Notes: generated from the sequence alone by a model not told the origin. Counted from the stretch's first letter, positions 26,892 through 37,165 are shown. The stretch is DNA of 64,000 nucleotides from Neptuniibacter halophilus (GCF_030295765.1 NZ_AP027292.1:2790001-2854000), one strand, 5' to 3'. A program made the numbers and translations.

Positions 26892-27040
26892 TTTTACAAC
26901 TCGGGATGGCCTGGTGTCGTGGGGTGTGAGGAAGGCGATGATACGTTGGGATATAAATATATTAATTGTTCCGGAAATAAATAAAGATCGTTCGGTAAAT
27001 TAATATAAATAAAAGTCGGTTTTTTTATTTAGAAAGTACG

Positions 27041-27066
27041 TTTCCTATTATTTAAATAATAGGAAA
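27041..27066. repeat. Perfect 26-bp palindrome
   Basis: The half-site TTTCCTATTATTT is followed immediately by its exact complement, with no spacer. It lies in AT-rich DNA between the porin gene terminator and paralogue A. It could be a regulator site, or a second hairpin ending the porin transcript. Confidence 0.55.
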
Positions 27067-27103
27067 TTATGCCCGGCCCTGAAGGGGGGAGGCCAGGCAT
27101 AAT
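27066..27103 (-). terminator. Probable terminator of the porin gene
   Basis: ATTATGCC (27066-27073) pairs with GGCATAAT (27096-27103), with further GGCC pairing inside. On the minus strand it begins 10 nt after the porin stop and runs into TTTCCTATTATT. Confidence 0.65.
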
Positions 27104-27113
27104 CCAGCGGCGA

Positions 27114-28064
27114 TTAGAATTTAATCTGCAGGCCGGTCATATAACCCAGACTGACGTCTGTTTCATCGGTATCTGCAATTTCAGCAAACAGAGAAACATT
27201 TTTCTGTCCGGCAAAGGTGTAGGTGGCATTGGCATACCATTCCTGAGCATCGTTGTTGCCTTCTTCGCTCCAGACAACACCAACGGAAGTTTTAACCTGA
27301 TCACTGAACTTGTAGCTCGCTACCAGGTTGGTGACTTCGGCATCCTGACTGCCGGTGTCTGTGGTACTGTAATCCGCTGCCAGTTTCAGGCTGCCAAAGT
27401 TGTAAGCTGCACTGACACCCCAGGTCTGCTGATCTTCGGAACCCGGCAGGTTGTCATTATAGTTCTGATACGCGGCTGCCAGTTTGAGGCCGGAAAGATC
27501 GGTGCTGGCAAACAGATCGATCGCTTCACCAGCGGCGTTGTTGCTGGTTTCTGCTCCGACCAGCGCGGAACCGATCAGGGTGACCTGTCCCAGTTGGGTT
27601 TCAACGCGGATCACGTCGTCGCCTTTGTCGGCTACCTGTTCAAAGCGGTCTTCAGCAGTATGGGTTTCATACGCGGCTTCTACACCGAACTCGTCGCCTG
27701 CCAGATTCTGGCGGCCGATGGAGACCCGGGTACCGTCAAAGTCCAGACCTACATAAGCTTCTTCAAGCTTAGAGCTGTCTTTGGACTGGTCGTTACCTTC
27801 GGAGTCAAAGCTGAAGTCAAGCTGGCCGAACGCGCTTAGCTGTTCATCAATCTTGTAAACAATGGAGTTTTTCAGTTCCAGATCGTCGAATTCAACATCC
27901 AGTTTCTGATCGTTACCGGCTTTTTTTCTGAGCTGAATCTGGAAGTCACCCTTTACGTTGTAAGTGACTTTATCGTTGGAATAAATCGTAGCGGCGTTGG
28001 TCTGAGCGGCGATGCTGCATGCCAGTACAGCCAGTGCAAGAGAAGACTTTCTCGCAAATGTCAT
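27114..28064 (-). CDS. Gram-negative outer membrane porin
   Basis: The ATG at 28064 follows AAGGAA, giving 316 residues; the frame is open further upstream. A signal peptide ends near QTNAA. The mature part has the general trimeric porin pattern: alternating beta-strands, GFQIQLRKK-type first strand (KGDFQIQLRKKAGND), YVGLDFDGTRVSIGRQ, the eyelet-like acidic loop region, and a C-terminal strand ending LGYMTGLQIKF with a terminal Phe. It should allow passive uptake of small anions or cations. Its upstream region is long and AT-rich. Confidence 0.88.
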   Translation of the reverse strand: MTFARKSSLALAVLACSIAAQTNAATIYSNDKVTYNVKGDFQIQLRKKAGNDQKLDVEFDDLELKNSIVYKIDEQLSAFGQLDFSFDSEGNDQSKDSSKLEEAYVGLDFDGTRVSIGRQNLAGDEFGVEAAYETHTAEDRFEQVADKGDDVIRVETQLGQVTLIGSALVGAETSNNAAGEAIDLFASTDLSGLKLAAAYQNYNDNLPGSEDQQTWGVSAAYNFGSLKLAADYSTTDTGSQDAEVTNLVASYKFSDQVKTSVGVVWSEEGNNDAQEWYANATYTFAGQKNVSLFAEIADTDETDVSLGYMTGLQIKF

Positions 28065-28421
28065 ATTCGGTTCCTTAATTTTATAGTTTTGTTTAGGGGC
28101 AGATATTCGAATAACGTCAATTGACAGCGGAAACGAAAATAACACTCTGGTTTTGGTTTTTAACTAATTTGAAAATAATAAACTTTAAGAACATATTGTT
28201 TATATTGTTGATAAAGTTTACGAAAAATTAGATTTTTATTAATTAGCTTTGTCTGAGGTATAAAGCGGGATTTGTAAACTGTAAGGGTTAATAGTTGAGA
28301 GAAAATCTGGCAGTTTCGGAAGGGCAGCAGGATTAAAACCAGTCAGCGGCCAACAGGCATGAAAGATAAAGCTGACTGGTCTTGCTAAGGGGGGATCTGA
28401 TCAGAAGAGGGATCAGGGGAT
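28065..28421. other. 357-bp region between the porin and paralogue B
   Basis: No gene is apparent. The part next to the porin is AT-rich with several TATATT/TTGATA-like elements suited to a porin promoter. At the far end lies the terminator of paralogue B. Confidence 0.5.
28334..28380 (-). terminator. Terminator after paralogue B
   Basis: ACCAGTCAGC (28338-28347) pairs with GCTGACTGGT (28371-28380) over 10 bp. On the minus strand the stem ends in GGTTTTAAT. Confidence 0.7.
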
Positions 28422-28622
28422 TCAGGCAATCGGATTGCTGTAGCGATGTGAAAGCAGGTTATTAAGCGTGCCGGAGACAATCTCCTGAATAATCGGATGT
28501 TCCTGCTGCATATCCAGAAGTTTGTTGCAAAAATCCTGTTTATTCCGGGCCTTGTACCAGGCCATTGCATTGTGCTGATTCACCAGTACACGGAGTACGG
28601 TTGAGTATTTACCAACATCCAT
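28422..28622 (-). CDS. Small unknown protein, paralogue B
   Basis: The frame is open to 28676. I start at the ATG at 28622 because it gives 66 residues and aligns from the first Met with paralogue A. The ATG at 28634 sits only one base after AAGG and adds MSIN. The protein begins MDVGKYSTVLRVLVN and has the conserved EHPIIQEIVSGTLNNLLS block. The two copies lie on the same strand on either side of the porin gene. Function unknown. Confidence 0.72.
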   Translation of the reverse strand: MDVGKYSTVLRVLVNQHNAMAWYKARNKQDFCNKLLDMQQEHPIIQEIVSGTLNNLLSHRYSNPIA

Positions 28623-28835
28623 ATTTATCGACATACCTTCTATAGAGCATTGTTTCAGAGCGCGGCATTCTAGCACCCTGAAATATTACAGAAATAAGAA
28701 AGTTTCCGGGTTTCAGGTGGATAGTTGTTGTATCTGATCTGGGTCAATAAAAGTGAGCCGGCCGCACCGGTGCTGCTACATGGGGGAAACAGGCGAGGGT
28801 AGCGGCTGGCCTGTAGCGGGTGCGGGGGTGGAGAA

Positions 28836-28861
28836 GCCCCTGACCGGTCTGGTTCAGGGGC
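28836..28861 (-). terminator. Hairpin after the chemoreceptor gene
   Basis: CCCCTGA/TCAGGGG dyad (28837-28843 and 28854-28860), beginning 14 nt past the stop codon. It lacks a strong T tract, so termination efficiency is uncertain. Confidence 0.5.
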
Positions 28862-28874
28862 CGGGCAGGTTATA

Positions 28875-30905
28875 TCAGACCTGAAACTGGGTCAGGATCG
28901 AACGCAGTTGTAATGCCTGATTCTCAAGGTGCTGGCTGATGTCGCTGCTGCTGCGTGCTTTATCAGCGGTTTCCAGTGCAGCACCGCCGATACGCTGCAG
29001 GTTATCCCGGGTCAGGCTGGTGACCTGAGCCTGCTCCTCGGTTGCGGTAGCGATCAGCAGGTTTAACTGGTTTATCTGGTCGATCTCCTGCGAGACCCTG
29101 GCGATCAGTTGATGCACCTGTTCCGACAGGCTGACATTTTCCCCGGCGAGGGTTTGTCCCTGCTGCATGGCGGTAACGGCAAGATCAGCTTTGGCTTTCA
29201 GGGTATCCAGCAGCACTTTTATCTCCTCTGTCGCCTGCTGGGTACTGTGAGATAGGGCACGGACTTCATCGGCAACGACCGCAAAACCACGTCCCTGATC
29301 CCCGGCGCGGGCTGCCTCGATGGCGGCATTCAGGGCGAGCAGGTTGGTCTGTTCAGCAATGCCCTGAATGACGCTGATAATACTGCTGACTTTCGAGCTC
29401 TCTTCCGCCAGATTCGCAATCACCGCCGTGGCAGACTGAATCTCTTCTGATAACCGTTCGGTCGCCAGACGGTTTTGCTCAACGATGCGGCAGCCTTCAT
29501 CTGCACTCTGTTTGACCTCTTCACTGCAGCGCGCGGCCTGACTCGCATTTCCGGCGATATCATTAACCGTGGTATTGATCTCGACCATGGCCGTGACTGC
29601 CCGGTCACACTCCTGATTCTGAGTTTCTACTGCGGTCTGCGTAGTAGAGGAGTTAGCCTTTAATGTTTCTGAGGTGTGGGCCAGACTGGCGGCATTTTCC
29701 GCAACGGCAGAGACCGTTCCGCCGATCTTTTCGACAAAGCGGTTAAAGTTGCCGGCGAGTTCGGCTATTTCATCCCCACCTTTAACCGGCAGGCGTACCC
29801 GCAGATCGCCTTCGCCGTAAGCGATATCCGCCATCTGTGCACTGGCCTGTTTTACCGGGCTGATCACCATACGGTAACTGAGCCAGATCGCCAGCAGGGT
29901 CAGCGCTATCCCCAGAGGCAGGCTTGATGCCAGTGTTGTACTGAGAAATCCGGCGTCTTTTACCGCTACAGCGGTCTGGTTCTGTACCTGTTGCTTGATA
30001 CGGCTGCTGAGGGCTGCGGTATGTTTTTCCAGTGCATCGGAGAGCGCCAGAAGCTGATCGCGGGTGGCAATAAACGCCTGCTGTAACTGCTGAACTTTCT
30101 CAACCCCGGCCCGGTGTCGTTGCAGCATCGCTTTTGAGGCATCGGCGTAGGAACGTCCCTTCCATTCGCCTGCGGTAATGTTGCTTTTAGCCAGTGGAGA
30201 GCTGATGATCTCTGAGAGATGATCGGAGAGGTTTTCCAGTGAGCCAGCCACTTTCTCCGCAACGTTTTCCGGGGCGGAGGAGCGCAGTTGCTGTTGCAGC
30301 GCGACCACCGTATTCCCCAGCGCGATCTGGGAACTGTAGATACTGATCACCAGTTCCCATTTGTCCTCGATATCGCCACTCCATGAGGTGACCTGATTAC
30401 GCTGGAATGCATCTTCCAGACTGGAGATCTGGTAGTTGGCATAAAAGCCGAGCCGTTTCATCAGTTTCTCAAACGAGAGGACATGCTGATCTGCCTGTTG
30501 AATGGCTGCAGTAAAGTCGCTGTGTTGCTCAAGTACTTGCTGCTTCTGTGCCTGCAACTGCGTCATCATCGCTTTCAGGGCGATGCTCTCTGACTGATAT
30601 TCGCTTTGCTCCAGTTGCTGCAGCGCACTCAGAGAGTGTTGCAGGTGGCCGTCGATCCGCGACAGGGCCTGCTCCGGGATCGGTTCCTGAAACAGCAGAC
30701 TGCTGTTCAGCAACTGGGTGCTCTGGCTTACATTCAGGCTCAGGCTACCGGAGCTTTCTGAACTGCTCCAGGCTTCGCCGGCGATATATTCCAGAGAATC
30801 GCGGATGGTGGTGATGCCTGTCAGGGAGAACAGGCTGACAAGCATAAGAACGATAAAGGTCAGGGCGAAACAGGCCCCCATCTTCAGGCCGATTGTCAAT
30901 TTCAT
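28875..30905 (-). CDS. Methyl-accepting chemotaxis protein with large periplasmic sensor
   Basis: The 676-residue protein has TM1 at about residues 10-32, a long helical periplasmic region of nearly 290 residues and TM2 near 325-348 ([20 protein letters not shown]). A HAMP domain follows, then a signalling domain with the tip [20 protein letters not shown] and [18 protein letters not shown]. The all-helical sensor of this size suits the HBM (helical bimodular) class, which senses organic acids and similar compounds. It probably guides swimming; the ligand is unknown. No che genes are nearby. Confidence 0.9.
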   Translation of the reverse strand: MKLTIGLKMGACFALTFIVLMLVSLFSLTGITTIRDSLEYIAGEAWSSSESSGSLSLNVSQSTQLLNSSLLFQEPIPEQALSRIDGHLQHSLSALQQLEQSEYQSESIALKAMMTQLQAQKQQVLEQHSDFTAAIQQADQHVLSFEKLMKRLGFYANYQISSLEDAFQRNQVTSWSGDIEDKWELVISIYSSQIALGNTVVALQQQLRSSAPENVAEKVAGSLENLSDHLSEIISSPLAKSNITAGEWKGRSYADASKAMLQRHRAGVEKVQQLQQAFIATRDQLLALSDALEKHTAALSSRIKQQVQNQTAVAVKDAGFLSTTLASSLPLGIALTLLAIWLSYRMVISPVKQASAQMADIAYGEGDLRVRLPVKGGDEIAELAGNFNRFVEKIGGTVSAVAENAASLAHTSETLKANSSTTQTAVETQNQECDRAVTAMVEINTTVNDIAGNASQAARCSEEVKQSADEGCRIVEQNRLATERLSEEIQSATAVIANLAEESSKVSSIISVIQGIAEQTNLLALNAAIEAARAGDQGRGFAVVADEVRALSHSTQQATEEIKVLLDTLKAKADLAVTAMQQGQTLAGENVSLSEQVHQLIARVSQEIDQINQLNLLIATATEEQAQVTSLTRDNLQRIGGAALETADKARSSSDISQHLENQALQLRSILTQFQV

Positions 30906-31086
30906 GATGCACTCTGCTGGTTTGTTATTTTAGTGGATAACAGTTCAGCAAAAATGAAGCCAAGAGTGCTGCAATGGGAGTAAATACCTGAGACTTAAGT
31001 CGCATAAGGGCTGTGGGGATATGTCTGATTTGAACGACTATTCAAAATGTGTGGAAACTGACCCATTCGCCCCGAAAAGATGGGTG

Positions 31087-31108
31087 TAAAACGGGACAAA
31101 GGTCCCGT
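31087..31108 (-). terminator. Terminator after the GGDEF-EAL gene
   Basis: ACGGGAC-AAAG-GTCCCGT; on the minus strand the stem leads into TTTT. It starts 13 nt after the stop. Confidence 0.8.
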
Positions 31109-31120
31109 GGTTAATCGTAT

Positions 31121-33058
31121 TTATCGGCCGGGAATCGGCGGAAGCGAATTCAGGTTCTGCGGATTGACCTCAAAACCGTGTGCTTCATACTCGCTGATAA
31201 AACTGAGCAGATCATCCCAGTGCAGTGGACGTGACAGGTAATACCCCTGTACCCAGTCGCAGCCGATCTCCTGCAGATATTCAAGCTGGGCCTGAGTTTC
31301 TACGCCTTCTGCGATCACTTTGATCTGATAAAGACGGGCCAGGTTCTCGATGATGCCGACCATGTTGTGCCGTGATTTATCCGTTGAGAACAGATCACTG
31401 ACAAAAGTGCGGTCTATTTTCAGTGAGTCGGCAGGGTAATGAATCAACTGGTTGAAGGCCGTAAAACCGGTGCCAAAATCATCCAGTGCCAGAGAAACAC
31501 CCAGCTCTCTGAGCTCCTGAAGAATCGTTCTGCTGCGGTCATCGTTGAGCACAAATGCGGTTTCGGTAATCTCAAACTCAATAGATTCGGGCGCAACACC
31601 GTAACGGTCGATACTCTGTTTCACCTGCGTCGTAAACTGCTCGTTGCTTAGTTCTACGCCGGAGATATTGATACAAAACAGACCACTGAAACCGGTTTCC
31701 TGTTGCAGGCGAAGTAGCTGTTTCAGCGCATTATCGATCACCCACAGGTCAATCTCTTTAATCAGGTTGGTTTTCTCCGCCACCGGAATAAAACGCTCAG
31801 GGCCGATACCATCCATCTGCAGGTTTTCGGCTCGCAGCAGCACCTCCACCCCGACAATCGACATTGAGTGGCAATCGAAGATAGGCATATAAACCAGCGA
31901 AAACAGGTTTTCACGCAGCGCCAGCCGCAGACGGTTTTCGATCTGTTCCTGATCGCGCAGTTCGCGGGCCAGCTCAGCAGAGTAATATTCATAGCGATTG
32001 CGGCCGCCGTCTTTAGCCTGATACATCGCCAGATCGGCTCTGTGAATCAGATCCCCGGCGGAGTTGGCGTGTTCCGGGTAGAGTGCGATACCGATACTGG
32101 CGAAGACGGAGTGGTTAATATTCTCAACCTCCAGACCGTCTTTAAAGAGCCGCAGAATCTGTTCGGCCATCTCGATCGACCGGGCGCTGTGATCGGGCGC
32201 ATCAATGACGACGACAAACTCATCCCCGGCCATGCGCGCCAGTTCTATACGCGAGGGTTTGGGGAAGTTCTGCGCCAGTTGCTGGAGCTTGTTGCTGAAG
32301 ATGGTTAACAGCTTGTCTCCCATATCATGGCCATAGTTATCGTTAACCTTCTTGAAGTTATCCAGATCGATATACAGCAGGCCGATGTTACGGGGTTTTT
32401 TCCGGGCTTTTTTAACCAGCAGGGTGAGCCGGTTTTTAATATTCCAGCGGTTGGGCAGCCCGGTCAGGGTGTCGAAAAACGCCATCTTATGCATATCATC
32501 ATCATGCATTTTGATCAGCAAATTGTTAGCCAGCTCCTCAGAATTCAGGGTAGCCAGACAGATCAGGTACAGTGCCAGCAGGGTGAACTCAATGCGCAGT
32601 GCTTCGGTGAAGGAATAACTGGCAACCATCAGTTCAGAGAGGGGTGTCAGCAGCAACAGGGCACAGACAATCAGAAAGCCGCCGTAGAGTATGACGGCTT
32701 GCCAGAACCGGTTAATAAAGATATTGATCGCTAGAATGGGGTAGATCCAGTAAACCCCCGTGTTTTCCCGCCCGCCGGTCACCAGCAGGGTAAGCGAGAG
32801 GAAGATACTCACCGTGTTCAGGACTCTGACCGCAAAGCGGGAATTATGATGCTGAATAAGTTGATGCAGAGCGATGCAGCAACCCAGCATACAGCTCATC
32901 AGTACACCGCCGAGCAGATATTTCTCATCCAGCAGGGAAAGGCCACCGAATATCAGCAGAAAGACAATGCCTATAATCAACAGCAGCTTACACAAGCGGT
33001 TATAGCGGTTTGTGCGTACGGCTAAAAATTCATCGCTGTTCTGGGCGGGATAGATCAT
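31121..33058 (-). CDS. Membrane GGDEF-EAL protein (c-di-GMP turnover)
   Basis: The 645-residue protein has about six N-terminal membrane segments (residues 25-170), then GGDEF at about 190-355 with the active site as MAGDEFVVV. The EAL domain at about 375-625 shows EVLLRAEN, DDFGTGFTAFNQL, KIDRTFVSDL, AEGVETQAQLEYL and GYYLSRPL. The AGDEF variant is often still active, and the EAL metal ligands appear intact. The protein could therefore make or, more likely, degrade c-di-GMP in response to a membrane cue. It lies upstream of the chemoreceptor on the same strand, with 215 bp between. Confidence 0.9.
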   Translation of the reverse strand: MIYPAQNSDEFLAVRTNRYNRLCKLLLIIGIVFLLIFGGLSLLDEKYLLGGVLMSCMLGCCIALHQLIQHHNSRFAVRVLNTVSIFLSLTLLVTGGRENTGVYWIYPILAINIFINRFWQAVILYGGFLIVCALLLLTPLSELMVASYSFTEALRIEFTLLALYLICLATLNSEELANNLLIKMHDDDMHKMAFFDTLTGLPNRWNIKNRLTLLVKKARKKPRNIGLLYIDLDNFKKVNDNYGHDMGDKLLTIFSNKLQQLAQNFPKPSRIELARMAGDEFVVVIDAPDHSARSIEMAEQILRLFKDGLEVENINHSVFASIGIALYPEHANSAGDLIHRADLAMYQAKDGGRNRYEYYSAELARELRDQEQIENRLRLALRENLFSLVYMPIFDCHSMSIVGVEVLLRAENLQMDGIGPERFIPVAEKTNLIKEIDLWVIDNALKQLLRLQQETGFSGLFCINISGVELSNEQFTTQVKQSIDRYGVAPESIEFEITETAFVLNDDRSRTILQELRELGVSLALDDFGTGFTAFNQLIHYPADSLKIDRTFVSDLFSTDKSRHNMVGIIENLARLYQIKVIAEGVETQAQLEYLQEIGCDWVQGYYLSRPLHWDDLLSFISEYEAHGFEVNPQNLNSLPPIPGR

Positions 33059-33369
33059 TTAACGCTTCCGTAAGAGTTCAGGCGGATAGCCATAGTCTCG
33101 TCCTTAGTGCGACGGCTCTGCCGGGGTGATCTTTTCCCCAACAATCTGAGTGCCACTGATTGCTAAGTATAAAGGAGTTCTGCGGCTTTAGGACCCGAAC
33201 AGGCGGAAAATCAGCAGATTGGCGTGATTGAGCAAAAAGTGAACGATTTCTGGCAGGTCATAATCGGGGTTGATTTCATCCTGATAAGACTGTTGGTCTA
33301 TACCAGATTTGTTTCGCTCGTTATGATAAACCGCAGAAAACAGCGAGAGCGACATACAGAGAGCGATTT
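33059..33369. other. 311-bp divergent region upstream of pdxJ
   Basis: Separates the GGDEF-EAL gene from pdxJ. The main feature is the HutC-like palindrome at 33294-33305. I see no gene. Confidence 0.5.
33294..33305 (+). promoter_or_regulatory. HutC/GntR-like operator upstream of pdxJ
   Basis: TGGTCTATACCA, followed by GATTTG, 64 bp before the pdxJ start. Its reverse complement, TGGTATAGACCA, occurs upstream of the EamA gene at 55308. From memory this core matches operators of HutC-subfamily GntR regulators such as PhnF and NagR. No HutC-type regulator is encoded in the window. Confidence 0.5.
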
Positions 33370-34104
33370 ATGACCCGATTGAGTGTAAACCTGAACAAAG
33401 TAGCACTGATGAGAAATGCCCGGCTCTCCGGTACGCCCAGTGTACTGGAGCTGGCGAAGATTGCGGTGCTGGCCGGTGCCGATGGCATTACCGTGCATCC
33501 CCGCCCCGATCAACGGCACATCCGGCCAGAAGACTGTTATCAACTGGCGGCGATGCTCGATGTTGAATTCAATATTGAGGGTAATCCGTTTGAAACCGAA
33601 CTGGCCGGTTACCCCGGCTTTATGAATCTGGTTCGCAAGGCCCGTCCGCAGCAGTGCACACTGGTACCGGACAGCCCCGATCAGCTCACCTCCGATCACG
33701 GCTGGAACCTGACAGCAGACGGCGAACGGCTCAGACCGGTGATTGCGGAGCTGAAGGCACTGGGCTGCCGGGTCAGCCTGTTTATGGATGCAGATTCAGA
33801 ACAGATCGCCAGAGCTGCCGAGTTGGGGGCCGACCGGATTGAGCTTTACACCGAGTCCTATGCCGACGCTTTTGGCACCGGGCAGGAGGCAGAGGTCTTT
33901 ACTCGCTTCCGCAAGGCGGCGGAAACCGCACGAGAGGCCGGGCTGGGCGTCAATGCCGGGCACGATCTGAATCTTAAAAATCTGGCCACAATGGCCACGC
34001 TGCCCGGGCTGGAAGAGGTATCGATTGGCCATGCACTGATCGCCGATGCACTGGTGATGGGGCTGGAGAGAACCGTTAAAGCCTACAAAGCCCAATTGAG
34101 CTGA
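33370..34104 (+). CDS. pdxJ: Pyridoxine 5'-phosphate synthase
   Basis: The 244-residue TIM-barrel protein has LSVNLNKVALMRNAR, ADGITVHPRPDQRHI, EFNIEGNPFE, GVNAGHDLNLKNL and EVSIGHALIADAL, all PdxJ signatures. It condenses 1-deoxyxylulose phosphate with aminoacetone phosphate in de novo vitamin B6 synthesis. It commonly sits in an era-recO-pdxJ-acpS cluster; here it stands alone beside phosphonate genes. PhnW and the PbfA-like enzyme both need PLP, so cofactor supply could explain the location. Confidence 0.93.
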   Translation: MTRLSVNLNKVALMRNARLSGTPSVLELAKIAVLAGADGITVHPRPDQRHIRPEDCYQLAAMLDVEFNIEGNPFETELAGYPGFMNLVRKARPQQCTLVPDSPDQLTSDHGWNLTADGERLRPVIAELKALGCRVSLFMDADSEQIARAAELGADRIELYTESYADAFGTGQEAEVFTRFRKAAETAREAGLGVNAGHDLNLKNLATMATLPGLEEVSIGHALIADALVMGLERTVKAYKAQLS

Positions 34105-34401
34105 CCGTTTCAGTTACACGTCTGCACCCCGGCTTCTGTATCATTGGAGCCGGAAGATTCCCCCGCACAGATTCATCGCGCTCGTCTGCTCTCATTTTTT
34201 ATATAAATCAGCCGCACGCTTTTCTGCTTTGGTGTTCAGCGACCCCAGACCTGATCAGACGTCAGATATTCATATAGATTTTGCCTATATTACAAATAAA
34301 AACTATCGAATTGTTCGAGATATTGGCCGCGTATATAAAGTCCTTACTGACCTTCTGGATCAGCTTACATCCAGCCATCTTAACAATGTGAGAGTTCAAC
34401 G
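34105..34401. other. 297-bp region between pdxJ and phnA
   Basis: Noncoding; it contains the phnA promoter and the two-part LysR-type operator listed separately. I saw no tandem CTGTCAT-like PhoB box. Confidence 0.5.
34274..34338 (+). promoter_or_regulatory. phnA promoter with two-part LysR-type operator
   Basis: Element A, ATAGATTTTGCCTAT (34274-34288), is followed after 12 nt by element B, AACTATCGAATTGT (34301-34314). The end of B doubles as a -35 element (TTGTTC), and ATATAA (34333-34338) follows at 16 nt. The same A-12-B layout occurs upstream of the MFS gene, phnS and the oxidoreductase. LysR proteins typically bind a distal recognition site and a second site near -35, as seen here. 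Confidence 0.72.
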
Positions 34402-35652
34402 ATGACCGAACAAAAAAAGACTATCAGTGTTAACGGACGTACCTACAAATGGCCACAGTGTCCTGTCGTTGCCGTGTGTGTAGACGGTTCACAGCCTGAG
34501 TATATCGAAGAGGCGATTAAAGCCGGTGTCATGCCCTGGACTGCCAAAGTCGTGGCTGAGCAGGGCAGTGACCTGCGTGCGGATTGTGTGGTACCGAGCT
34601 TCACCAACCCGAACAACATCTCCATTGTGACCGGCGTGCCACCGCGTGTTCACGGTATCTGCGGTAACTTCTACTACGACCGCGAAAACGACAAAGAGGT
34701 GATGATGAATGAACCCTCTCTGCTGCGTACCGACACCATCTTCAAAGCGTTTCAGGATGCCGGTGCCAAAATCGCAATTGTCACGGCAAAAGACAAACTG
34801 CGCCGCCTGCTGGGTAACGGCCTGACCTACGGAAAAGAGGGTGCGATCTGCTTCTCTTCCGAAAAAGCGGATCAGGTGACCTACGAAGAACACGGCATCG
34901 AAGGCGTACTGGATATGGTTGGCATGGAAGTGCCTTCGGTTTACAGCGGCGAGCTGTCTGAGTTTATCTTCGCGGCCGGTGTGAAACTGATGGAGCGTGA
35001 GCGTCCGGACATCATGTACCTGTCGACCACCGACTACATTCAGCACAAGTTTGCACCGGGCTCTGAAGGGGCTAATAAGTTCTACGCCATGATGGATAAA
35101 TACTGGGCACAGTTGGATGCACTGGGGGCGATTGTCGCTCTGACTGCCGACCACGGTATGAACGCCAAACACCACAACGATGGCACGCCGGACGTGATCT
35201 TCCTGCAGAGCCTGCTGGATGAGAAATTCGGTGCCGGTAACACCCGCGTAATCCTGCCGATTACCGACCCTTACGTAGTTCACCACGGCGCGCTGGGCTC
35301 CTTCGCGACCATCTATCTGGATGAAGCGATGAAAGGCCCAGTGCTGGATTACCTGACTACGGTTCCTGGTCTTGAGGAAGTACTGACTAACGCGCAGGCC
35401 TGCGACAAGTTTGGTCTGGCACCGGATCGCACCGGCGACATCATTGTTGTCTCTGATCAGCAGAAAGTGCTGGGAACGACCGAAGAGCGCCATGACCTGT
35501 CTGGTCTGGAAGTGCCTCTGCGCTCCCACGGTGGCATCACCGAGCAGTGCGTACCGCTGATCGTCAGCCAGCCTGTAGGTGGGGTTGATCCGGCCCGTCG
35601 TCTGCGCAATTTCGATATCTACGACATCGCGCTCAACCACACCGCCGCGTAA
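34402..35652 (+). CDS. phnA: Phosphonoacetate hydrolase
   Basis: The 416-residue protein of the alkaline phosphatase superfamily cleaves the C-P bond of phosphonoacetate to acetate and phosphate using two zinc ions. Visible motifs are the nucleophile region [52 protein letters not shown] and the distal [11 protein letters not shown]. Length and motifs match characterised PhnA. It is the first gene of phnA-phnY-phnW; phnY starts 22 nt after its stop. Control by the LysR-type operator upstream is likely. Confidence 0.94.
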   Translation: MTEQKKTISVNGRTYKWPQCPVVAVCVDGSQPEYIEEAIKAGVMPWTAKVVAEQGSDLRADCVVPSFTNPNNISIVTGVPPRVHGICGNFYYDRENDKEVMMNEPSLLRTDTIFKAFQDAGAKIAIVTAKDKLRRLLGNGLTYGKEGAICFSSEKADQVTYEEHGIEGVLDMVGMEVPSVYSGELSEFIFAAGVKLMERERPDIMYLSTTDYIQHKFAPGSEGANKFYAMMDKYWAQLDALGAIVALTADHGMNAKHHNDGTPDVIFLQSLLDEKFGAGNTRVILPITDPYVVHHGALGSFATIYLDEAMKGPVLDYLTTVPGLEEVLTNAQACDKFGLAPDRTGDIIVVSDQQKVLGTTEERHDLSGLEVPLRSHGGITEQCVPLIVSQPVGGVDPARRLRNFDIYDIALNHTAA

Positions 35653-35674
35653 TCGCCTGAACGGGAGACGAAGC

Positions 35675-37126
35675 ATGAATATGCCTGAAAATGCCCTGCA
35701 GCAGCGCCATGAGCTGATGCGTATTGCCGGCAAAAAGGTTGATGGTGCCACCGGTAAACGGATCGAAGTGATCTACCCTTACACCGGTCAGGTGATCGGT
35801 ACAGTGCCCCGCGCCAGCAAAGAACAGGCGGCGGAAGCATTTAAGATTGCTGCGGAGTACGAACCCACGCTGACGCGCTATGAGCGTCAGCAGATTCTCA
35901 GCAAAACCGCCGCGCTGATCAATGAAAGACGTGAACAACTGTCCGAGCTGATCACGCTGGAAACCGGTCTGTCGAAGAAGGACTCTCTGTATGAGTGTGG
36001 TCGTGCCTTTGACGTTTACACCCTGGCCGCGGCGATGTGTCTGCATGACGACGGAGAAGTTTTCTCCTGCGACCTGACCCCGCACGGTCAGAAGCGCAAG
36101 ATCTTCACCCAGCGTCATCCGCTGCGGGCGATCTCAGCGATTACCCCGTTCAACCACCCGTTGAACATGGTCTCGCACAAGATCGCACCGGCGATTGCCA
36201 CCAACAACTGCGTGGTGTGTAAGCCGACCGAGCTGACCCCGCTGACCGCACTGGCGCTGGCTGACATCCTCTATGAGGCCGGTCTGCCACCGGAGATGCT
36301 GTCGATGATCACCGGCCTGCCGGAGGATCTGGGGGATGAGATGATCACCAACGATCATATCGATCTGGTGACCTTTACCGGCAGCGTCCGGGTGGGCAAA
36401 TACATCGCCAACACCTGCGGTTACCGGCGCAAAATTCTCGAGCTGGGGGGCAATGCTCCGCTGATCGTTATGGAAGATGCGGATCTGGAACGGGCGGCCA
36501 CCCTCGCGGTAACCGGCGCGACTAAAAACTCCGGTCAGCGCTGTACCGCCGTGAAGCGAATCCTCTGTGTCGAATCCGTGGCCGATGAGTTTGCCGATCT
36601 GGTCGCCAGCAAAGCCCGCGAGATTCGCTACGGCGATCCGATGGACCCGGAAACCGACCTCGGTACGGTGATCCACGAAGAGGCGGCGAAGCAGTTCCAG
36701 ACCCGGGTGGAAGATGCGATCTCGAAAGGCGCAAAACTGCTCTACGGCAACGAGCGCAAGGGCGCGCTGTATTCGCCAACCGTGCTCGATCATGTGCCTT
36801 TTGATTGCGAACTGGTACGTGAGGAGACCTTCGGGCCGCCGATTCCGATCATCCGGGTGAAGGATATCAATGACGCGATCCGGGTATCTAACTCGACCGC
36901 CTTTGGTCTCTCCTCCGGTATCTGTACCTATCGGATGGATTACATCACCCGTTTTATCAACGAGCTGCAGACCGGCACGGTGAATATCTGGGAAGTACCG
37001 GGCTACCGGATCGAGATGTCCCCGTTCGGCGGCATCAAAGATTCCGGCCTGGGTGATAAAGAGGGCGTGATCGAAGCGATGAAGGGTTACACCTACGTGA
37101 AAACCTTCTCACTGCCCTGGCAGTAG
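35675..37126 (+). CDS. phnY: Phosphonoacetaldehyde dehydrogenase
   Basis: The 483-residue aldehyde dehydrogenase oxidises phosphonoacetaldehyde to phosphonoacetate with NAD+. It has the fold's [30 protein letters not shown], the base Glu in [11 protein letters not shown] and the nucleophilic Cys in [11 protein letters not shown]. The frame is open to 35579, overlapping phnA. The ATG at 35675, 8 nt after GGGAG, is the better start. Its place between phnA and phnW completes the three-step route. Confidence 0.93.
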   Translation: MNMPENALQQRHELMRIAGKKVDGATGKRIEVIYPYTGQVIGTVPRASKEQAAEAFKIAAEYEPTLTRYERQQILSKTAALINERREQLSELITLETGLSKKDSLYECGRAFDVYTLAAAMCLHDDGEVFSCDLTPHGQKRKIFTQRHPLRAISAITPFNHPLNMVSHKIAPAIATNNCVVCKPTELTPLTALALADILYEAGLPPEMLSMITGLPEDLGDEMITNDHIDLVTFTGSVRVGKYIANTCGYRRKILELGGNAPLIVMEDADLERAATLAVTGATKNSGQRCTAVKRILCVESVADEFADLVASKAREIRYGDPMDPETDLGTVIHEEAAKQFQTRVEDAISKGAKLLYGNERKGALYSPTVLDHVPFDCELVREETFGPPIPIIRVKDINDAIRVSNSTAFGLSSGICTYRMDYITRFINELQTGTVNIWEVPGYRIEMSPFGGIKDSGLGDKEGVIEAMKGYTYVKTFSLPWQ

Positions 37127-37145
37127 TCGCGCTATCGCAACCCAC

Positions 37146-37165
37146 CGGCGGGGGTAACCCCGCCG
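37146..37165 (+). promoter_or_regulatory. GNRA-type hairpin between phnY and phnW
   Basis: CGGCGGGG-GTAA-CCCCGCCG is a perfect 8-bp GC stem with a GUAA tetraloop, 20 nt after phnY. No T tract follows. It may stabilise the phnAY message or partly reduce read-through into phnW, 155 nt further on. Confidence 0.55.

Noticed and set aside
34105..34401. PhoB box upstream of phnA
   Set aside because: No tandem CTGTCAT-like repeats; the region is explained better by the LysR-type operator.
34489..35751. 420-codon minus-strand open frame
   Set aside because: Antisense to phnA; rich in His, Arg and Gln as expected of a shadow frame.
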